Part shown: piece by piece, positions 6,932-16,543 of the stretch | Numbering within the stretch: the stretch's first letter is position 1 | Layout: every line of letters begins with the position of its first letter | Source: Lachnospiraceae bacterium | GTDB taxonomy: Bacteria; Bacillota; Clostridia; Lachnospirales; Lachnospiraceae | Length of the DNA stretch: 46,223 bases | Assembly: GCA_022791575.1 (NCBI GenBank) | Contig: JAAVZI010000062.1 | Span: 1 to 46,223 of the forward strand | Reading direction: 5' to 3' | Notes under the pieces: generated by a model | Told to the model about the DNA's origin: nothing | Database searches by the model: none | The model's input: the letters and a program-made list of their open reading frames with translations, nothing else | Position numbers and translations under genes: made by a program

Positions 6932-7575
6932 ATGCCTGTCTCTATGTTCCATTGTTTATTGGTGTTTCTTATATTTATAAAAAATTGCAAAACGCCGTCT
7001 TCGACAGCAAATTGTTCCAATTCATCTGCCGGCAAATCATAAAAGTATTGGTTGGTTTTCAGATCTATAGACATACTATCCAATGGAAAGCCTTTTTTTC
7101 TGATTGTACTATGGGGCTTGTCTGTCAATAGAAATACTTTACTTTCCATAGACGAATCCATTGCTTCATACATATGAGATTGATCCATTACAAAGCAGAT
7201 GGCATTTTTGTACTTTGCAACAAGAGTTCCGTATTGTCGTACAAGGCCCGCATAATATTCCATCATTTCTTCATCGGATAAGCATTTGCCATTTATGTTG
7301 CGGACATGAACCCCTGGCTGGACTTCGTCTGGAACATGAGCAAAATATAAGCCCGAGTCGCAGGAAAACACCGGCATCTGAAAGGCTTGATAATATGCCA
7401 GTGCTTTCCGTCTTGCATTTTCAAGCGGTGTGTCACCATTCTCTACTATGTCGGGAATTTGTTTTCCTTGTGCTTTTAAATCATTTAAACCAATTAATTC
7501 TATGCCGATTGTTTCAAGCCGGCTTTTCATTACGGATAATTTTGCCGGGTTGCCGGTTCCAAATAATAATTTCAT
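6928..7575 (-). CDS. RdgB/HAM1-type NTP pyrophosphatase
   Basis: A 215-residue member of the HAM1/RdgB family that hydrolyses non-canonical purine nucleoside triphosphates (dITP, XTP) to monophosphates. The N-terminal LLFGTGNPAKLSVMKSRLE matches the family's (x)TGNxxK nucleotide-binding motif, ENGDTPLENARRKALAYYQ is the conserved NGxTfxeNAxxKA motif, and FSCDSGLYF the DDSGL motif. The second ATG (7575) is chosen because GAAGGAG ends only at the first one (7581). It sits 41 bp after a GNAT gene and is coupled to a following one. It is somewhat divergent and longer than E. coli RdgB, so substrate range is open. Confidence 0.75.
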   Translation of the reverse strand: MKLLFGTGNPAKLSVMKSRLETIGIELIGLNDLKAQGKQIPDIVENGDTPLENARRKALAYYQAFQMPVFSCDSGLYFAHVPDEVQPGVHVRNINGKCLSDEEMMEYYAGLVRQYGTLVAKYKNAICFVMDQSHMYEAMDSSMESKVFLLTDKPHSTIRKKGFPLDSMSIDLKTNQYFYDLPADELEQFAVEDGVLQFFINIRNTNKQWNIETGI

Positions 7576-7616
7576 TTTCATCTCCTTCGGATAATTAAAG
7601 GCTATTAATAGATGGT

Positions 7617-8018
7617 TTATTTATTTTGCACAACAAACACAGTTCTGCCATCCATAGATTCAAAGCCATTACTACGATAATACTTGATTAGTGATTCATT
7701 TTCTGCAATCAGTATTAGATACAGATAATTCTTGTATTTTTCTTTCATGCTCCGCAGCAATTCCTTACCGATTCCTTGTCCCTGATACGCCGGATGAACA
7801 CAGAGATAATGGATATAGGCGGTCAATTCGCTGTCATCCATTGCATTCACAAGACCGACTAATTTTCCATCAGCCCAGGCTGTGATTACGGTTTCACTAT
7901 GATCCAGTGCTTTCTTCAGCCGTTCAGGATAATTTGATGACAGCCATCCTACAGACTGGAATAATTGCTGTAAATCGCTGGTTGTGTAATTTTTAGATTC
8001 TGTATAGGAAATAGGCAT
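7617..8018 (-). CDS. GNAT family N-acetyltransferase
   Basis: A 133-residue compact GNAT (MPISYTESKNYTTSDLQQLF start). IHYLCVHPAYQGQGIGKELL is the acetyl-CoA motif A and YYRSNGF is motif B; small members with this opening resemble the YdfB/PhnO-like group. GAAAGGA lies before the ATG at 8018, which is why I reject the in-frame start at 8042. First gene of a minus-strand run of GNAT and pyrophosphatase genes. Confidence 0.75.
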   Translation of the reverse strand: MPISYTESKNYTTSDLQQLFQSVGWLSSNYPERLKKALDHSETVITAWADGKLVGLVNAMDDSELTAYIHYLCVHPAYQGQGIGKELLRSMKEKYKNYLYLILIAENESLIKYYRSNGFESMDGRTVFVVQNK

Positions 8019-8307
8019 TGTTTTTATCCTTTCTCTTATCAATTCTGATTATAGTTCTTCGTTCTGTTTTAGTTTTAGGGCAATTCCATTGAAAAATAAA
8101 AGTATCAATATCAGAATTTTTTAAGTACACAAAATAAGAGTTAAATCTGATACATTTCGAAGTTGTAAAATTCGTCTATCAATTGTATATGCTTCTATTT
8201 TCACACAATCGCCTTTATTATATTATCATAGATAATTGTGAAATTCGTTGCTTTGTACGTAAAATGAATCTTTATAGCAGCATGGAACTCTTCCTCTCCA
8301 TGCGGGC

Positions 8308-8344
8308 ACAGACGGCACTCTAAAGCCTACCTGCCGCCGTCTGT
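8308..8344. repeat. Inverted repeat downstream of ABC gene
   Basis: ACAGACGGC at 8308-8316 is repeated inverted as GCCGTCTGT at 8336-8344, giving a 9-bp stem with a 19-nt loop about 70 bp past the stop of the minus-strand ABC gene. No T-run follows, so it is not a classical terminator. The rest of 8019-8410 contains no gene I can support. Confidence 0.5.
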
Positions 8345-8410
8345 TCCCATACCCAATATGAAAAACAGACTCTGGAAACAGTGGCACACGAAAAACAAAA
8401 CGATCATTCG

Positions 8411-10225
8411 CTACCGATAATTTTCCGCCTGCGCCCGGAACATAGCCGCATAAATGCCACCCGGCTTCTCTACCAGCTCCTTATGCGACCCGCTCTCCGC
8501 AATGCCATGCTCTGCAAACACCACAACCCGATCACAAAACTGGCAGGAAGAAAGTCTGTGCGAGATAAACACTGCTGTCCGTCCCTGAGACATCCGCTGA
8601 AAATGCTCATAAATCTCCGCCTCGGCCAGCGGGTCCAGCGCCGCCGTCGGCTCATCCAGCACCACCACCGGCGCTGGTTTACATAATGCACGCGCAATCG
8701 CCAGCTTCTGCGCCTCCCCGCCGGATGGTTCTACGCCGTCCTCATAAAAATTCTTATAAAGCCCGGTATCCAGTCCCTTCGGCAGCTGTGCCAGCCGCTC
8801 CCCGAATCCGGCCATGCCGCACACCTCATAAAGCCCCGCATCCGCTAGTTCCTCCGTCCCTGCCGCCAGCAGCAGGTTATCCCGGATACTAAATGAAAAC
8901 AGCTTAAAATCCTGGAACACCACCGACAGCAGCCGCCGGTATTCACTCATTCCATACGTATAAATACTCGTACCATTTAATAAAATATCCCCCTCCGTCA
9001 CCGGATACAGACGGCACAACAGCTTAATAAACGTACTCTTGCCAGCGCCATTTTCACCAACGACGCAGATATGCTCACCAGGCATAACCGTGAGGTTTAC
9101 ATGCCTCAAGATATCCTGTTCCGTATCTGGATAGCGAAACGACACATCCCGAAACTCAAACAGCGGCGCCGCAAGCGCCTCTTTCGGCAGCGCCTCCCCT
9201 TCCTGCGGCTCCTCCTCATACCCCATAAATCGGTGGTAAGCCTCCAGAAGTTCCAGATCCTTTCCCAGAATCTGCAGGCTGGCAATCAGCTGCGACATAC
9301 AGTCTTGGGCAAATGTTTCCGCCGCATTCATCAGCATCGTAAAATCACCGATCGTAATCCGCTTCATAATCGCCAAAACGCCCAGATATCCATAGATAAA
9401 TGCATGATCCAGCGCATTGACCACACTGGAAATAAAATTATAAATCTGCATATGATTGGCTCGTTTCAACATCAGTGAATTCACATCCTCCACGGATTTT
9501 CCACCCATTTCCCGAACCATTTCCATCCCACCGTATAGACGAATATCCTTACCGTAGGCAAAATCCGACAGCTGCTGCAGCACATAATCTAACACACGAT
9601 ACAGTTTCGGAAACAAATTAAAATAATGCAGGCTCACATTCACTTCTTTCGCCGTCAGCAGCATGCTGACTACTACCACCAGCATTGACGCTGCCAGCAG
9701 TATCGGCGACAGCACTGAGATAATGCTGACCACACCGACCGTTGTCAGAAGCGCCGACCAGATCTGCGCAAGATTTTGCAGCACACCATTAATTCCACCG
9801 CTCTCGTTCATGCCGTTTACCGCTTTCTGGTACAGATCCATCGCTTTCGGATTCTCCGTCTTGGCAAATTCAATTTTCATCGTTTTAGCGCTCATGCTGC
9901 GCTGCATATAATTCGAAAAACACTCCATCCCCATATCAATTCGCATTTCCGCATAACGGTTCATAAACCGCAAAAGCAGCTCCGCCAAAATCATTAACAG
10001 CACCCACAGAGCCAGCACCGAAACCCGCCGCGCCTCTAACAATTCATCAATAATCAGCTTGGGAAACACCATAGACACAAACGGCACCGCCGCACGCGGA
10101 ATTCTGCCCAGAAACAGCCAAAGCACCACCTGTTTCTCCTCTCGCCATGCCGTTTTCAGAAAATACTGCAGCAGGCCGGCGCGCTCCCGCAGGGAGAGCC
10201 GTTTTTCCTTATTCTTCTTACTCAT
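8411..10225 (-). CDS. ABC exporter half-transporter, second of a pair
   Basis: A 604-residue fused permease-ATPase: six membrane segments in about residues 20-320, then an ABC domain with Walker A GENGAGKST, a non-standard signature PSGGEAQ in place of LSGGQ, Walker B VVVLDEPTAALDP and H-loop ISHRLSS. The start ATG at 10225 overlaps the stop of the upstream half-transporter by 8 bp (ATGAGTAA), so the two are translated together and probably form a heterodimeric exporter. The altered signature suggests unequal ATP sites. Substrate unknown; peptide or drug export is typical. Confidence 0.8.
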   Translation of the reverse strand: MSKKNKEKRLSLRERAGLLQYFLKTAWREEKQVVLWLFLGRIPRAAVPFVSMVFPKLIIDELLEARRVSVLALWVLLMILAELLLRFMNRYAEMRIDMGMECFSNYMQRSMSAKTMKIEFAKTENPKAMDLYQKAVNGMNESGGINGVLQNLAQIWSALLTTVGVVSIISVLSPILLAASMLVVVVSMLLTAKEVNVSLHYFNLFPKLYRVLDYVLQQLSDFAYGKDIRLYGGMEMVREMGGKSVEDVNSLMLKRANHMQIYNFISSVVNALDHAFIYGYLGVLAIMKRITIGDFTMLMNAAETFAQDCMSQLIASLQILGKDLELLEAYHRFMGYEEEPQEGEALPKEALAAPLFEFRDVSFRYPDTEQDILRHVNLTVMPGEHICVVGENGAGKSTFIKLLCRLYPVTEGDILLNGTSIYTYGMSEYRRLLSVVFQDFKLFSFSIRDNLLLAAGTEELADAGLYEVCGMAGFGERLAQLPKGLDTGLYKNFYEDGVEPSGGEAQKLAIARALCKPAPVVVLDEPTAALDPLAEAEIYEHFQRMSQGRTAVFISHRLSSCQFCDRVVVFAEHGIAESGSHKELVEKPGGIYAAMFRAQAENYR

Positions 10226-12086
10226 GTTCCGCGCCTCCTTCCTGCTCTTGATAATAACGGGCCTGCACCTGGTACAGCCGGGCATAGCGTCCGCCCAGCG
10301 CCAGCAGCTCCTCATGCGATCCATACTCCTGTAGCTGTCCCTCTTCAAACAGCGCCACCTGATGGCAGAACCGCGTACTGGACAGCCTGTGCGATATATA
10401 AACAGCCGTATTCCCGCCGATCAGCTCATTAAAGCCCGTATACATCCGGTATTCGGCCAGCGGGTCCAGCGCCGCCGTCGGCTCATCCAGCACAAATACT
10501 TTCGCTCTGGTCATTGTTTTATCCGGCGTCTCTTTCTGCGCCGCCTTATAAAGCGCCCTTGCAAAGGACAGCTTCTGCTTCTCCCCGCCTGATAGATCAA
10601 TGCCGTCTTCATATAAAAACCGCAGCAGCTGCGTATCAACTCCATTGGGCAATTCGTCCAATTTATTGGACAGCCCCGCTTTGTTCAGACACTCCTGCGC
10701 AACACACTTATCTGTGTGCCAAAGCGGCTGCAGCGAAACATTCTGTGCGATAGATGCCGCATAGCTCTCCACATTTTGGAACACCGGCGCCAGAAGTTGA
10801 AAATACTGCTGCTGGTCCACCTTCCAGATATCGACTCCATTTACCAGAATCCGACCCTTTGCCGGCCGATAAAGACGGCACAACAGTTTAATAAACGTTG
10901 ACTTGCCCGCGCCGTTTGGCCCGACCACAGCCAGCCGCTTCCCACCCTCAATCGTAATTGACACATCCTTAAGCACATACTCCTCATGACCGGGATAGCG
11001 AAACCATACATGCTCAAATGAAAATGTATACGTCTCGGCCTCCGGCAGCTTTATCACTTCCGTCTGCTCCTGCAGTGAATCGGGATATTCCATAAAGGCC
11101 CGGAAATCATTGAGCCTGCGGTTGGAATCCCGGAAACTAACTAGATCCGAGAAAATATTAGAGACCGCACCGCCAAACCGCCGCACACTGCCCACATAGA
11201 GCGTAAAATTACCGATACTCATGCCCGAGGCCAGCACCTTATAGACCATCCAGGCATACATTATGCCAGTCTGAATAAAGAGCTCTAAAGTCATATTGGC
11301 ATAATCCGCCAGCATATACTTGCGCCGCCCTTTGTTTTTGCGTTCAAATATCTCCGTCTGCACATTCTTCAGTCCGCCGTATAGCCGGTCCGCCATATGA
11401 AACAGCCGGATATCCTTGCCATATTTAAAATCCCTTGTAACCGAGTCGTAATATTTCTGTTTCCTTCTCGGTGCGATATTTTCATTATCAATATGCTCTT
11501 TCACCCATTTCTTCGTCCGGTCTGAAATCAGATAGCGTATAACGGAGAAGAAAATAACCAGCAAGATGATCCACGGACTGGCGGTGAAAATAATGGTAAG
11601 TGCCAGCAGCATTTTAAATACGTGAAATCCAAAGGTGGTAATATAATTCAAGAGGCTATAAATCCCACCAGCGCCATCTTCCGCCCGCTTTACCAGATCC
11701 TGAATCTGCTGGCTCTCCAGCAATTCATAATCCATGGAATGAATTTTCTCTATCCGCTGCAGCTCAAAACGTGTGCCGATATATTCTGTCCGGTGCCAGA
11801 GCTGATAGCTCTGCAGGGATTTCGTCAGCGACATTACCATCTGAAAAAGCGCCACCGCCGCCACCACGACCAGAAACTCCCGTATCGTCCGCCCGCTTTC
11901 AATGCCGTCGATTACGAACTTTGTCACCAAAAGCGGTACATACGACTCCGCCCCCATCGCAAAGATCCGCAGCCCCATATAGAACAGCGCCGATTTCCTC
12001 CACCGCCAGGCGCCTTTTAGGACGTAAATAATATTGGATAAAACCGAATACTCCCCAGGGGTATTAGTCAATTTCTTTTGTGTCAT
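10218..12086 (-). CDS. ABC exporter half-transporter, first of a pair
   Basis: A 622-residue fused permease-ATPase. The membrane domain (about residues 25-330) includes the GKDIRLF coupling-type segment also found in its partner. The ABC domain has Walker A GPNGAGKST, signature LSGGEKQ, Walker B VFVLDEPTAALDP and H-loop ISHRLSS. I chose ATG 12086 because AAGGAGG stands at suitable spacing; the in-frame codons up to 12134 lie on a fragment of the dispersed palindromic repeat. It is co-translated with the following half-transporter. Confidence 0.8.
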   Translation of the reverse strand: MTQKKLTNTPGEYSVLSNIIYVLKGAWRWRKSALFYMGLRIFAMGAESYVPLLVTKFVIDGIESGRTIREFLVVVAAVALFQMVMSLTKSLQSYQLWHRTEYIGTRFELQRIEKIHSMDYELLESQQIQDLVKRAEDGAGGIYSLLNYITTFGFHVFKMLLALTIIFTASPWIILLVIFFSVIRYLISDRTKKWVKEHIDNENIAPRRKQKYYDSVTRDFKYGKDIRLFHMADRLYGGLKNVQTEIFERKNKGRRKYMLADYANMTLELFIQTGIMYAWMVYKVLASGMSIGNFTLYVGSVRRFGGAVSNIFSDLVSFRDSNRRLNDFRAFMEYPDSLQEQTEVIKLPEAETYTFSFEHVWFRYPGHEEYVLKDVSITIEGGKRLAVVGPNGAGKSTFIKLLCRLYRPAKGRILVNGVDIWKVDQQQYFQLLAPVFQNVESYAASIAQNVSLQPLWHTDKCVAQECLNKAGLSNKLDELPNGVDTQLLRFLYEDGIDLSGGEKQKLSFARALYKAAQKETPDKTMTRAKVFVLDEPTAALDPLAEYRMYTGFNELIGGNTAVYISHRLSSTRFCHQVALFEEGQLQEYGSHEELLALGGRYARLYQVQARYYQEQEGGAEHE

Positions 12087-12119
12087 ACTTTTAGATACCT
12101 CCTTACTGCTTATGTACAA

Positions 12120-12190
12120 TTTAGGCATTTGCAAAACTCAATATTCCGAACCAGACATTAGGCAAACTATACAAAAATAAAACGAATTTC
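12120..12190 (+). repeat. Half copy (A) of the dispersed palindromic element
   Basis: TTAGGCATTTGCAAAACTCA through ACCAGACATTAGGCAAAC and ATACAAAAATAAAACGAATT reproduces the left terminal repeat, the left hairpin arm and the start of the loop of the full elements at 26,284, 38,261 and 42,688. The right half is missing after about 12190, where unrelated sequence begins. It lies just upstream of the ABC exporter pair, 34 bp from the chosen start. Confidence 0.75.
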
Positions 12191-12326
12191 ATGTTGACAC
12201 CTGAACTCTTTCCAGCGAAGCCGAACCCTATGACATCAGACCTGTGCAATCACCTATTAATGATTGAAAAAAACAAATGCAGTCATTTCCCCTTAACTAT
12301 ATAGTGTAAATAATTTGTAAATGGTT

Positions 12327-12375
12327 CAAAAAATAAAACTGATATCCGTTTTTTATCCCAGATACCAGCTTTTTC
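12327..12375 (-). terminator. Probable terminator after the MsbA-like ABC gene
   Basis: On the minus strand CTGGTATC and GATATCAG form a stem (one mismatch) followed by TTTTATTTTTT, about 40 bp beyond the stop at 12413. The rest of 12087-12326 holds the half repeat and AT-rich sequence without a gene. Confidence 0.55.
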
Positions 12376-12412
12376 ATACAACCCTTCAGCCAAAATACAA
12401 TTTTCTTTGACT

Positions 12413-14173
12413 CTATTTTAACCTATCCGCCATTTGATAAAAATTATAATAAATCCCTTTCTGTTCCAGCAACTGGGCATGGCTGCCTTCCTCCACAATT
12501 CCTTCTTCTGTAAGCACCAGAATACGATCTGAATTTTTAATACTGGATAATCGGTGGGCAATCGTTAATGTAGTGCGTCCTTCCGCCAATCGCGCCAAGG
12601 AACGCGCCACGGCAAACTCACTTTCATTATCGAGAGCCGACGTTGCTTCATCCAGAATAATGATCGGTGGATTCTTTAAAAATACCCTTGCAATGCTAAT
12701 CCGCTGCTTCTGCCCACCGGAAAGTTTAACCCCCCGTTCCCCCACATAAGTATCATAACCATCCTTTAATCCGATGATAAATTCATGAGCATCTGCCTTT
12801 CTGGCTGCTTCTTCCACTTCTTCCCTAGAGGCTCCTGGCCTTCCATAGACAATATTTTCATAAATCGTGCCAGAAAAAAGGTAAACCTCTTGTTGCACCA
12901 TACCGATGCTCCCTCGCAGGCTTTTTAAAGTAAAATCCTTTATATTTCTGCCATCCAGTGTAATTCTCCCCTGTGTCACATCATAAAATCTGGGAATCAG
13001 ATTGCATAAGGTCGTCTTACCTCCGCCAGAAGGGCCCACAACCGCTATTTTCTCTCCTGCATGAATCTTAAGATTCAGTCCGCGAAACACTTTATTATGA
13101 TCGTCTGGATATTCAAAGCATACCTCTTCAAATACCAGCTCCCCTTTCGGGTTCTGTAGTTTTTCCGCACCCGGCTCATCAAAGATCTCTATATCTGCCT
13201 CCAAAATCTGCAGAAAACGTTCCACTCCCGTCAGTCCTCTCTGAAACTGTTCTGCAAATTCAATAATCCGACGCACTGTAGCAATCAAAGTTGTAACATA
13301 CAGCATATAGGCTACTAAATCACCCGGCGCAATCATGCCTTTGATCATAAAGAATCCGCCTGCTACCACTACCAAAAGATACATCAGCCCATCAAATATT
13401 TTCACAGTTGTCTGAAATAAAGCCATATATTTGTAAGACTCTTTTTTAATATCCAGAAACGACTTATTATCCTGTTCAAATTTCCCTGTTTCCACCTCTT
13501 CATTGGTAAATGCCTTCACAACCTTATGTCCAAGTAAACTATCTTCTATCCGGGCATTCAACTCTCCAATTTGATGCCGCTGCCTGCGGAATGCGCTTCT
13601 CATCCGTCGGTTCAAAGTCATACACACTCCGGCCATTAACGGAACACACGCAAAGACCAGAAGAGTCAGCCATAGATTAATGCCTGCCAGAATCAAAAAA
13701 GATATCACCGTCTTAATTCCCGCAATAAAAAACTCCTCTGGACAATGGTGGGCAAATTCGGTAACATCAAACAGATCATTCGTTATTCTCCCCATAATCT
13801 GCCCAACCTTAGTATTATTATAATAGGTATTCGACAACTGCTGCAGATGCTGATAGGCATCACGCCGCATATCAGTCTCAATCCTGGCTCCCATAACATG
13901 CCCCATATTCGCCATATAATAACTAGCAATACAATCCACAACTCTCAATACCAGATATAATAACCCCAGCCCGCCAACCGTTCTCATTGTCAGCGCTCCT
14001 AAATCACGCAGCCCCTCATTCGTAATATGACGCATAATCAGCGGCAGCACCAGTTCACATACCGTGGTCAAGGAAGCACAAAACAAATCCATACATAACA
14101 CACCTTTATACTTCCCAAAATACGGTGCAAATCTCTTCAGTAATTCTTTGGAGGTATACTGTTTCTGTTCCAT
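12413..14173 (-). CDS. MsbA/LmrA-type ABC multidrug exporter
   Basis: A 586-residue half-transporter expected to work as a homodimer: six membrane helices (about residues 25-310) and an ABC domain with Walker A GPSGGGKTT, signature LSGGQKQ, Walker B IIILDEATSALD and H-loop IAHRLSS, all canonical. CAGGAG before the ATG at 14173 sets the start; the frame extends 16 codons further without a ribosome site. It is a separate unit from the ABC pair at 8411-12086, since a terminator-like hairpin and over 300 bp separate them. Substrate is probably a lipid or hydrophobic drug. Confidence 0.85.
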   Translation of the reverse strand: MEQKQYTSKELLKRFAPYFGKYKGVLCMDLFCASLTTVCELVLPLIMRHITNEGLRDLGALTMRTVGGLGLLYLVLRVVDCIASYYMANMGHVMGARIETDMRRDAYQHLQQLSNTYYNNTKVGQIMGRITNDLFDVTEFAHHCPEEFFIAGIKTVISFLILAGINLWLTLLVFACVPLMAGVCMTLNRRMRSAFRRQRHQIGELNARIEDSLLGHKVVKAFTNEEVETGKFEQDNKSFLDIKKESYKYMALFQTTVKIFDGLMYLLVVVAGGFFMIKGMIAPGDLVAYMLYVTTLIATVRRIIEFAEQFQRGLTGVERFLQILEADIEIFDEPGAEKLQNPKGELVFEEVCFEYPDDHNKVFRGLNLKIHAGEKIAVVGPSGGGKTTLCNLIPRFYDVTQGRITLDGRNIKDFTLKSLRGSIGMVQQEVYLFSGTIYENIVYGRPGASREEVEEAARKADAHEFIIGLKDGYDTYVGERGVKLSGGQKQRISIARVFLKNPPIIILDEATSALDNESEFAVARSLARLAEGRTTLTIAHRLSSIKNSDRILVLTEEGIVEEGSHAQLLEQKGIYYNFYQMADRLK

Positions 14174-14313
14174 TCTTTCCACTCCTGTTCTTCTAAATTT
14201 CACAAAATTCTCCAGATACAAAGAATTCTATGTTTCCTATCATATCATCTTTTTCATAATTATCAAATATATTTTCTAAAAGAATGGAGTTTCTTGATTG
14301 AGCAATTTCTATC

Positions 14314-16176
14314 TTAGCGCAGCGCCCGCATAGCATTTAGAATGGCCAGGACTGACACTCCTACATCCGCAAATACCGCTTCCCACATATTGGCCATGCC
14401 GAATGCGCCCAATATTAGTACCAAAGCCTTAACTCCAAGAGCAAATAGAATATTCTGTTTCACAATCCGCAGAGTTTTTCTGGAAATCCGCACAACCAAA
14501 GCAATCTTTCTGACATCATCATCCATTAATACAACATCCGCTGCCTCAATCGCCGCGTCACTTCCCATGCTTCCCATAGCAATTCCTATATCCGCCCTTG
14601 TCAACACCGGTGCATCGTTAATCCCATCTCCGGCAAATGCCAGCTTTTCTTTCCCTGTCTGAGCAGCCAGAAGCTGCTCCACACGCTCTACCTTATCTCC
14701 TGGCAGAAGTTCCGCATATACTTCATCTATACCAATCTGCGCAGCCACCTGATCCGCAGCCTCTTTACGGTCTCCAGTCAGCATAACGCATTTCTTAACC
14801 CCGACCGCTTTCATGCTCCGAATTGCCTCTTTGACACCTTCTTTGACGGTATCCGCAATCACGATTGTTCCTGCAAAATCCTTTCCATAAGCCATATAGA
14901 CAACAGTCCCTGCGCTCCGGCATCTTTCATAGGAAATTCCCTGTTGCTTCATCAACTTCTCATTTCCAATAAAAACCAGTCTACCATCAATCATCACACG
15001 AATTCCATGCCCTGCAATTTCCTCCGCATCCGCCACACGGTTCATATCCAGCTCTTTTGCATATGCCTCCCGTATGGAACCTGCAATCGGATGATTGGAA
15101 TACCCTTCTCCCAATGCTGCCATTTCCAATAATTCAGAAGCTTCGCCATTGACCGGAAGAATCTCAGTTACCTTAAATTCCCCTTTGGTCAGCGTACCGG
15201 TCTTATCAAATACCATCGTAGTCATTTCAGCCACTGCTTCCAGATAATTACTGCCCTTAACGAGCACGCCGATTCTGGAGGCAGCACCAATTCCCCCGAA
15301 AAATCCTAAAGGAACCGAAATAACTAATGCGCAGGGACAGGAAATCACAAGGAAAATACAGGCCCGCTGAATCCAATCCCCCCAGCCACCGCCTAAGACA
15401 ATCGGCGGAAGCAGGGCCAGCAACACCGCTCCTATCGTTACCACAGGAGTATAATATCTAGCAAACCTGCTGATAAAATTTTCCATCTTTGCCTTTTTGC
15501 TGCTGGCATTTTCCACAAGCTCCAGAATCTTAGCCACTGTGGAATCCTCGAATTCTTTCGTTACCCGTACTTTAAGTGTGCCACTTCCATTCACGCAGCC
15601 GCTGATTACTTCATCGCCAACAGCCGCCTTTCTCGGAACCGATTCGCCAGTCAACGCCGCCGTATCAATCAACGACTCCCCGTCCATCACAACTCCATCC
15701 AAGGGAATGCGTTCGCCTGCTTTCACTACAATCACTGTGCCGATATCCACCTCGTCGGGATCAACCTGTATCAGTTGTCCATCATTTTCCACATTGGCAT
15801 ATTCCGGACAGATATCCATTAGATCTGCAATGGACTGTCGGGATTTTCCTACCGCATAGCTCTGGAAGAGCTCTCCTACCTGATAGAACAGCATCACGGC
15901 CACTGCCTCCGAATATTCCTGTACTCCAAAAGCGCCGATTGTAGCAAGCGCCATCAGGAAATTCTCATCAAATACCTGGCCATTACGGATATTTCTGGCT
16001 GCTTTATACAAAATATCATAACCAATTACTATATAGGGTACAGCGTAAATCAGTAATAAAAGCCACTCCGAACGAATTCGCTCTAACCTTCCTGTATGTT
16101 CTGCAGCCAATAACAGGACAAACAGAACAAAAGCTATCACAATACGCTGCAGCATCCTTCTTTGTTTTTGATTCAT
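14314..16176 (-). CDS. Zn/Cd/Pb-exporting P-type ATPase
   Basis: A 620-residue PIB-type ATPase. Landmarks are TGES (about residues 176-179), the intramembrane metal site CPC (near residue 281 in ISCPCALVISVPLGF), phosphorylation site DKTGTLTKG, ATP-binding HP in SNHPIAGS and hinge GDGINDAP. The last membrane segment carries FADVGVSVLAILNAMRAL with the Asp typical of Zn/Cd/Pb exporters (ZntA/CadA), and a Lys sits in the helix before it. There is no N-terminal HMA domain; that function is supplied by the separate gene upstream. AAGGAG supports the ATG at 16176. Regulated with the CadC-like repressor. Confidence 0.85.
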   Translation of the reverse strand: MNQKQRRMLQRIVIAFVLFVLLLAAEHTGRLERIRSEWLLLLIYAVPYIVIGYDILYKAARNIRNGQVFDENFLMALATIGAFGVQEYSEAVAVMLFYQVGELFQSYAVGKSRQSIADLMDICPEYANVENDGQLIQVDPDEVDIGTVIVVKAGERIPLDGVVMDGESLIDTAALTGESVPRKAAVGDEVISGCVNGSGTLKVRVTKEFEDSTVAKILELVENASSKKAKMENFISRFARYYTPVVTIGAVLLALLPPIVLGGGWGDWIQRACIFLVISCPCALVISVPLGFFGGIGAASRIGVLVKGSNYLEAVAEMTTMVFDKTGTLTKGEFKVTEILPVNGEASELLEMAALGEGYSNHPIAGSIREAYAKELDMNRVADAEEIAGHGIRVMIDGRLVFIGNEKLMKQQGISYERCRSAGTVVYMAYGKDFAGTIVIADTVKEGVKEAIRSMKAVGVKKCVMLTGDRKEAADQVAAQIGIDEVYAELLPGDKVERVEQLLAAQTGKEKLAFAGDGINDAPVLTRADIGIAMGSMGSDAAIEAADVVLMDDDVRKIALVVRISRKTLRIVKQNILFALGVKALVLILGAFGMANMWEAVFADVGVSVLAILNAMRALR

Positions 16177-16218
16177 ACCTTTCACTCCTTTGATACTGCA
16201 TTGCCAAATTCGCTGTTT

Positions 16219-16440
16219 TTACAGCAGAATCCGGCAGTCTGGCTCAACTTTGGCACAGACTTCTACAACCTGCTTCATAATATCCTCGAACTTATCCGCT
16301 TCAGCCTCAATGGTCATTTTCTGTGTCATAAAGCTTACAGTTGCATCATGAACACCTGCTATTTTTTTAATTGCCTCTTCCATTTTCGCAGCACAGTTTG
16401 CACAGTCTAAATCCTCTAATTTAAATTTCTTTTTCATCAT
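16219..16440 (-). CDS. HMA-domain metallochaperone
   Basis: A 73-residue heavy-metal-associated domain: KFKLEDLDCANCAAKMEEAI holds the CxxC metal site (DCANC, the DCxxC form associated with Zn/Cd rather than the MTCxxC of copper), and a beta-alpha-beta-beta-alpha-beta fold fits the length. It is preceded by AAAGGA and followed 42 bp later by the P-type ATPase, which lacks its own HMA domain, so it probably delivers metal to, or regulates, that pump. Confidence 0.8.
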   Translation of the reverse strand: MMKKKFKLEDLDCANCAAKMEEAIKKIAGVHDATVSFMTQKMTIEAEADKFEDIMKQVVEVCAKVEPDCRILL

Positions 16441-16543
16441 CTTAACATCCTTTCTCAATTCCTTAACAATCATGATTAATTCTAACTCTTAAATAGTTCC
16501 TAATATCATCCGCTTCTTAACAAATTCTCTAAACCTATTAAAA

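Noticed and set aside
8686-9478. Several plus-strand frames over the ABC genes
   Set aside because: Antisense shadows of the ABC domain with arginine/proline-rich nonsense products.
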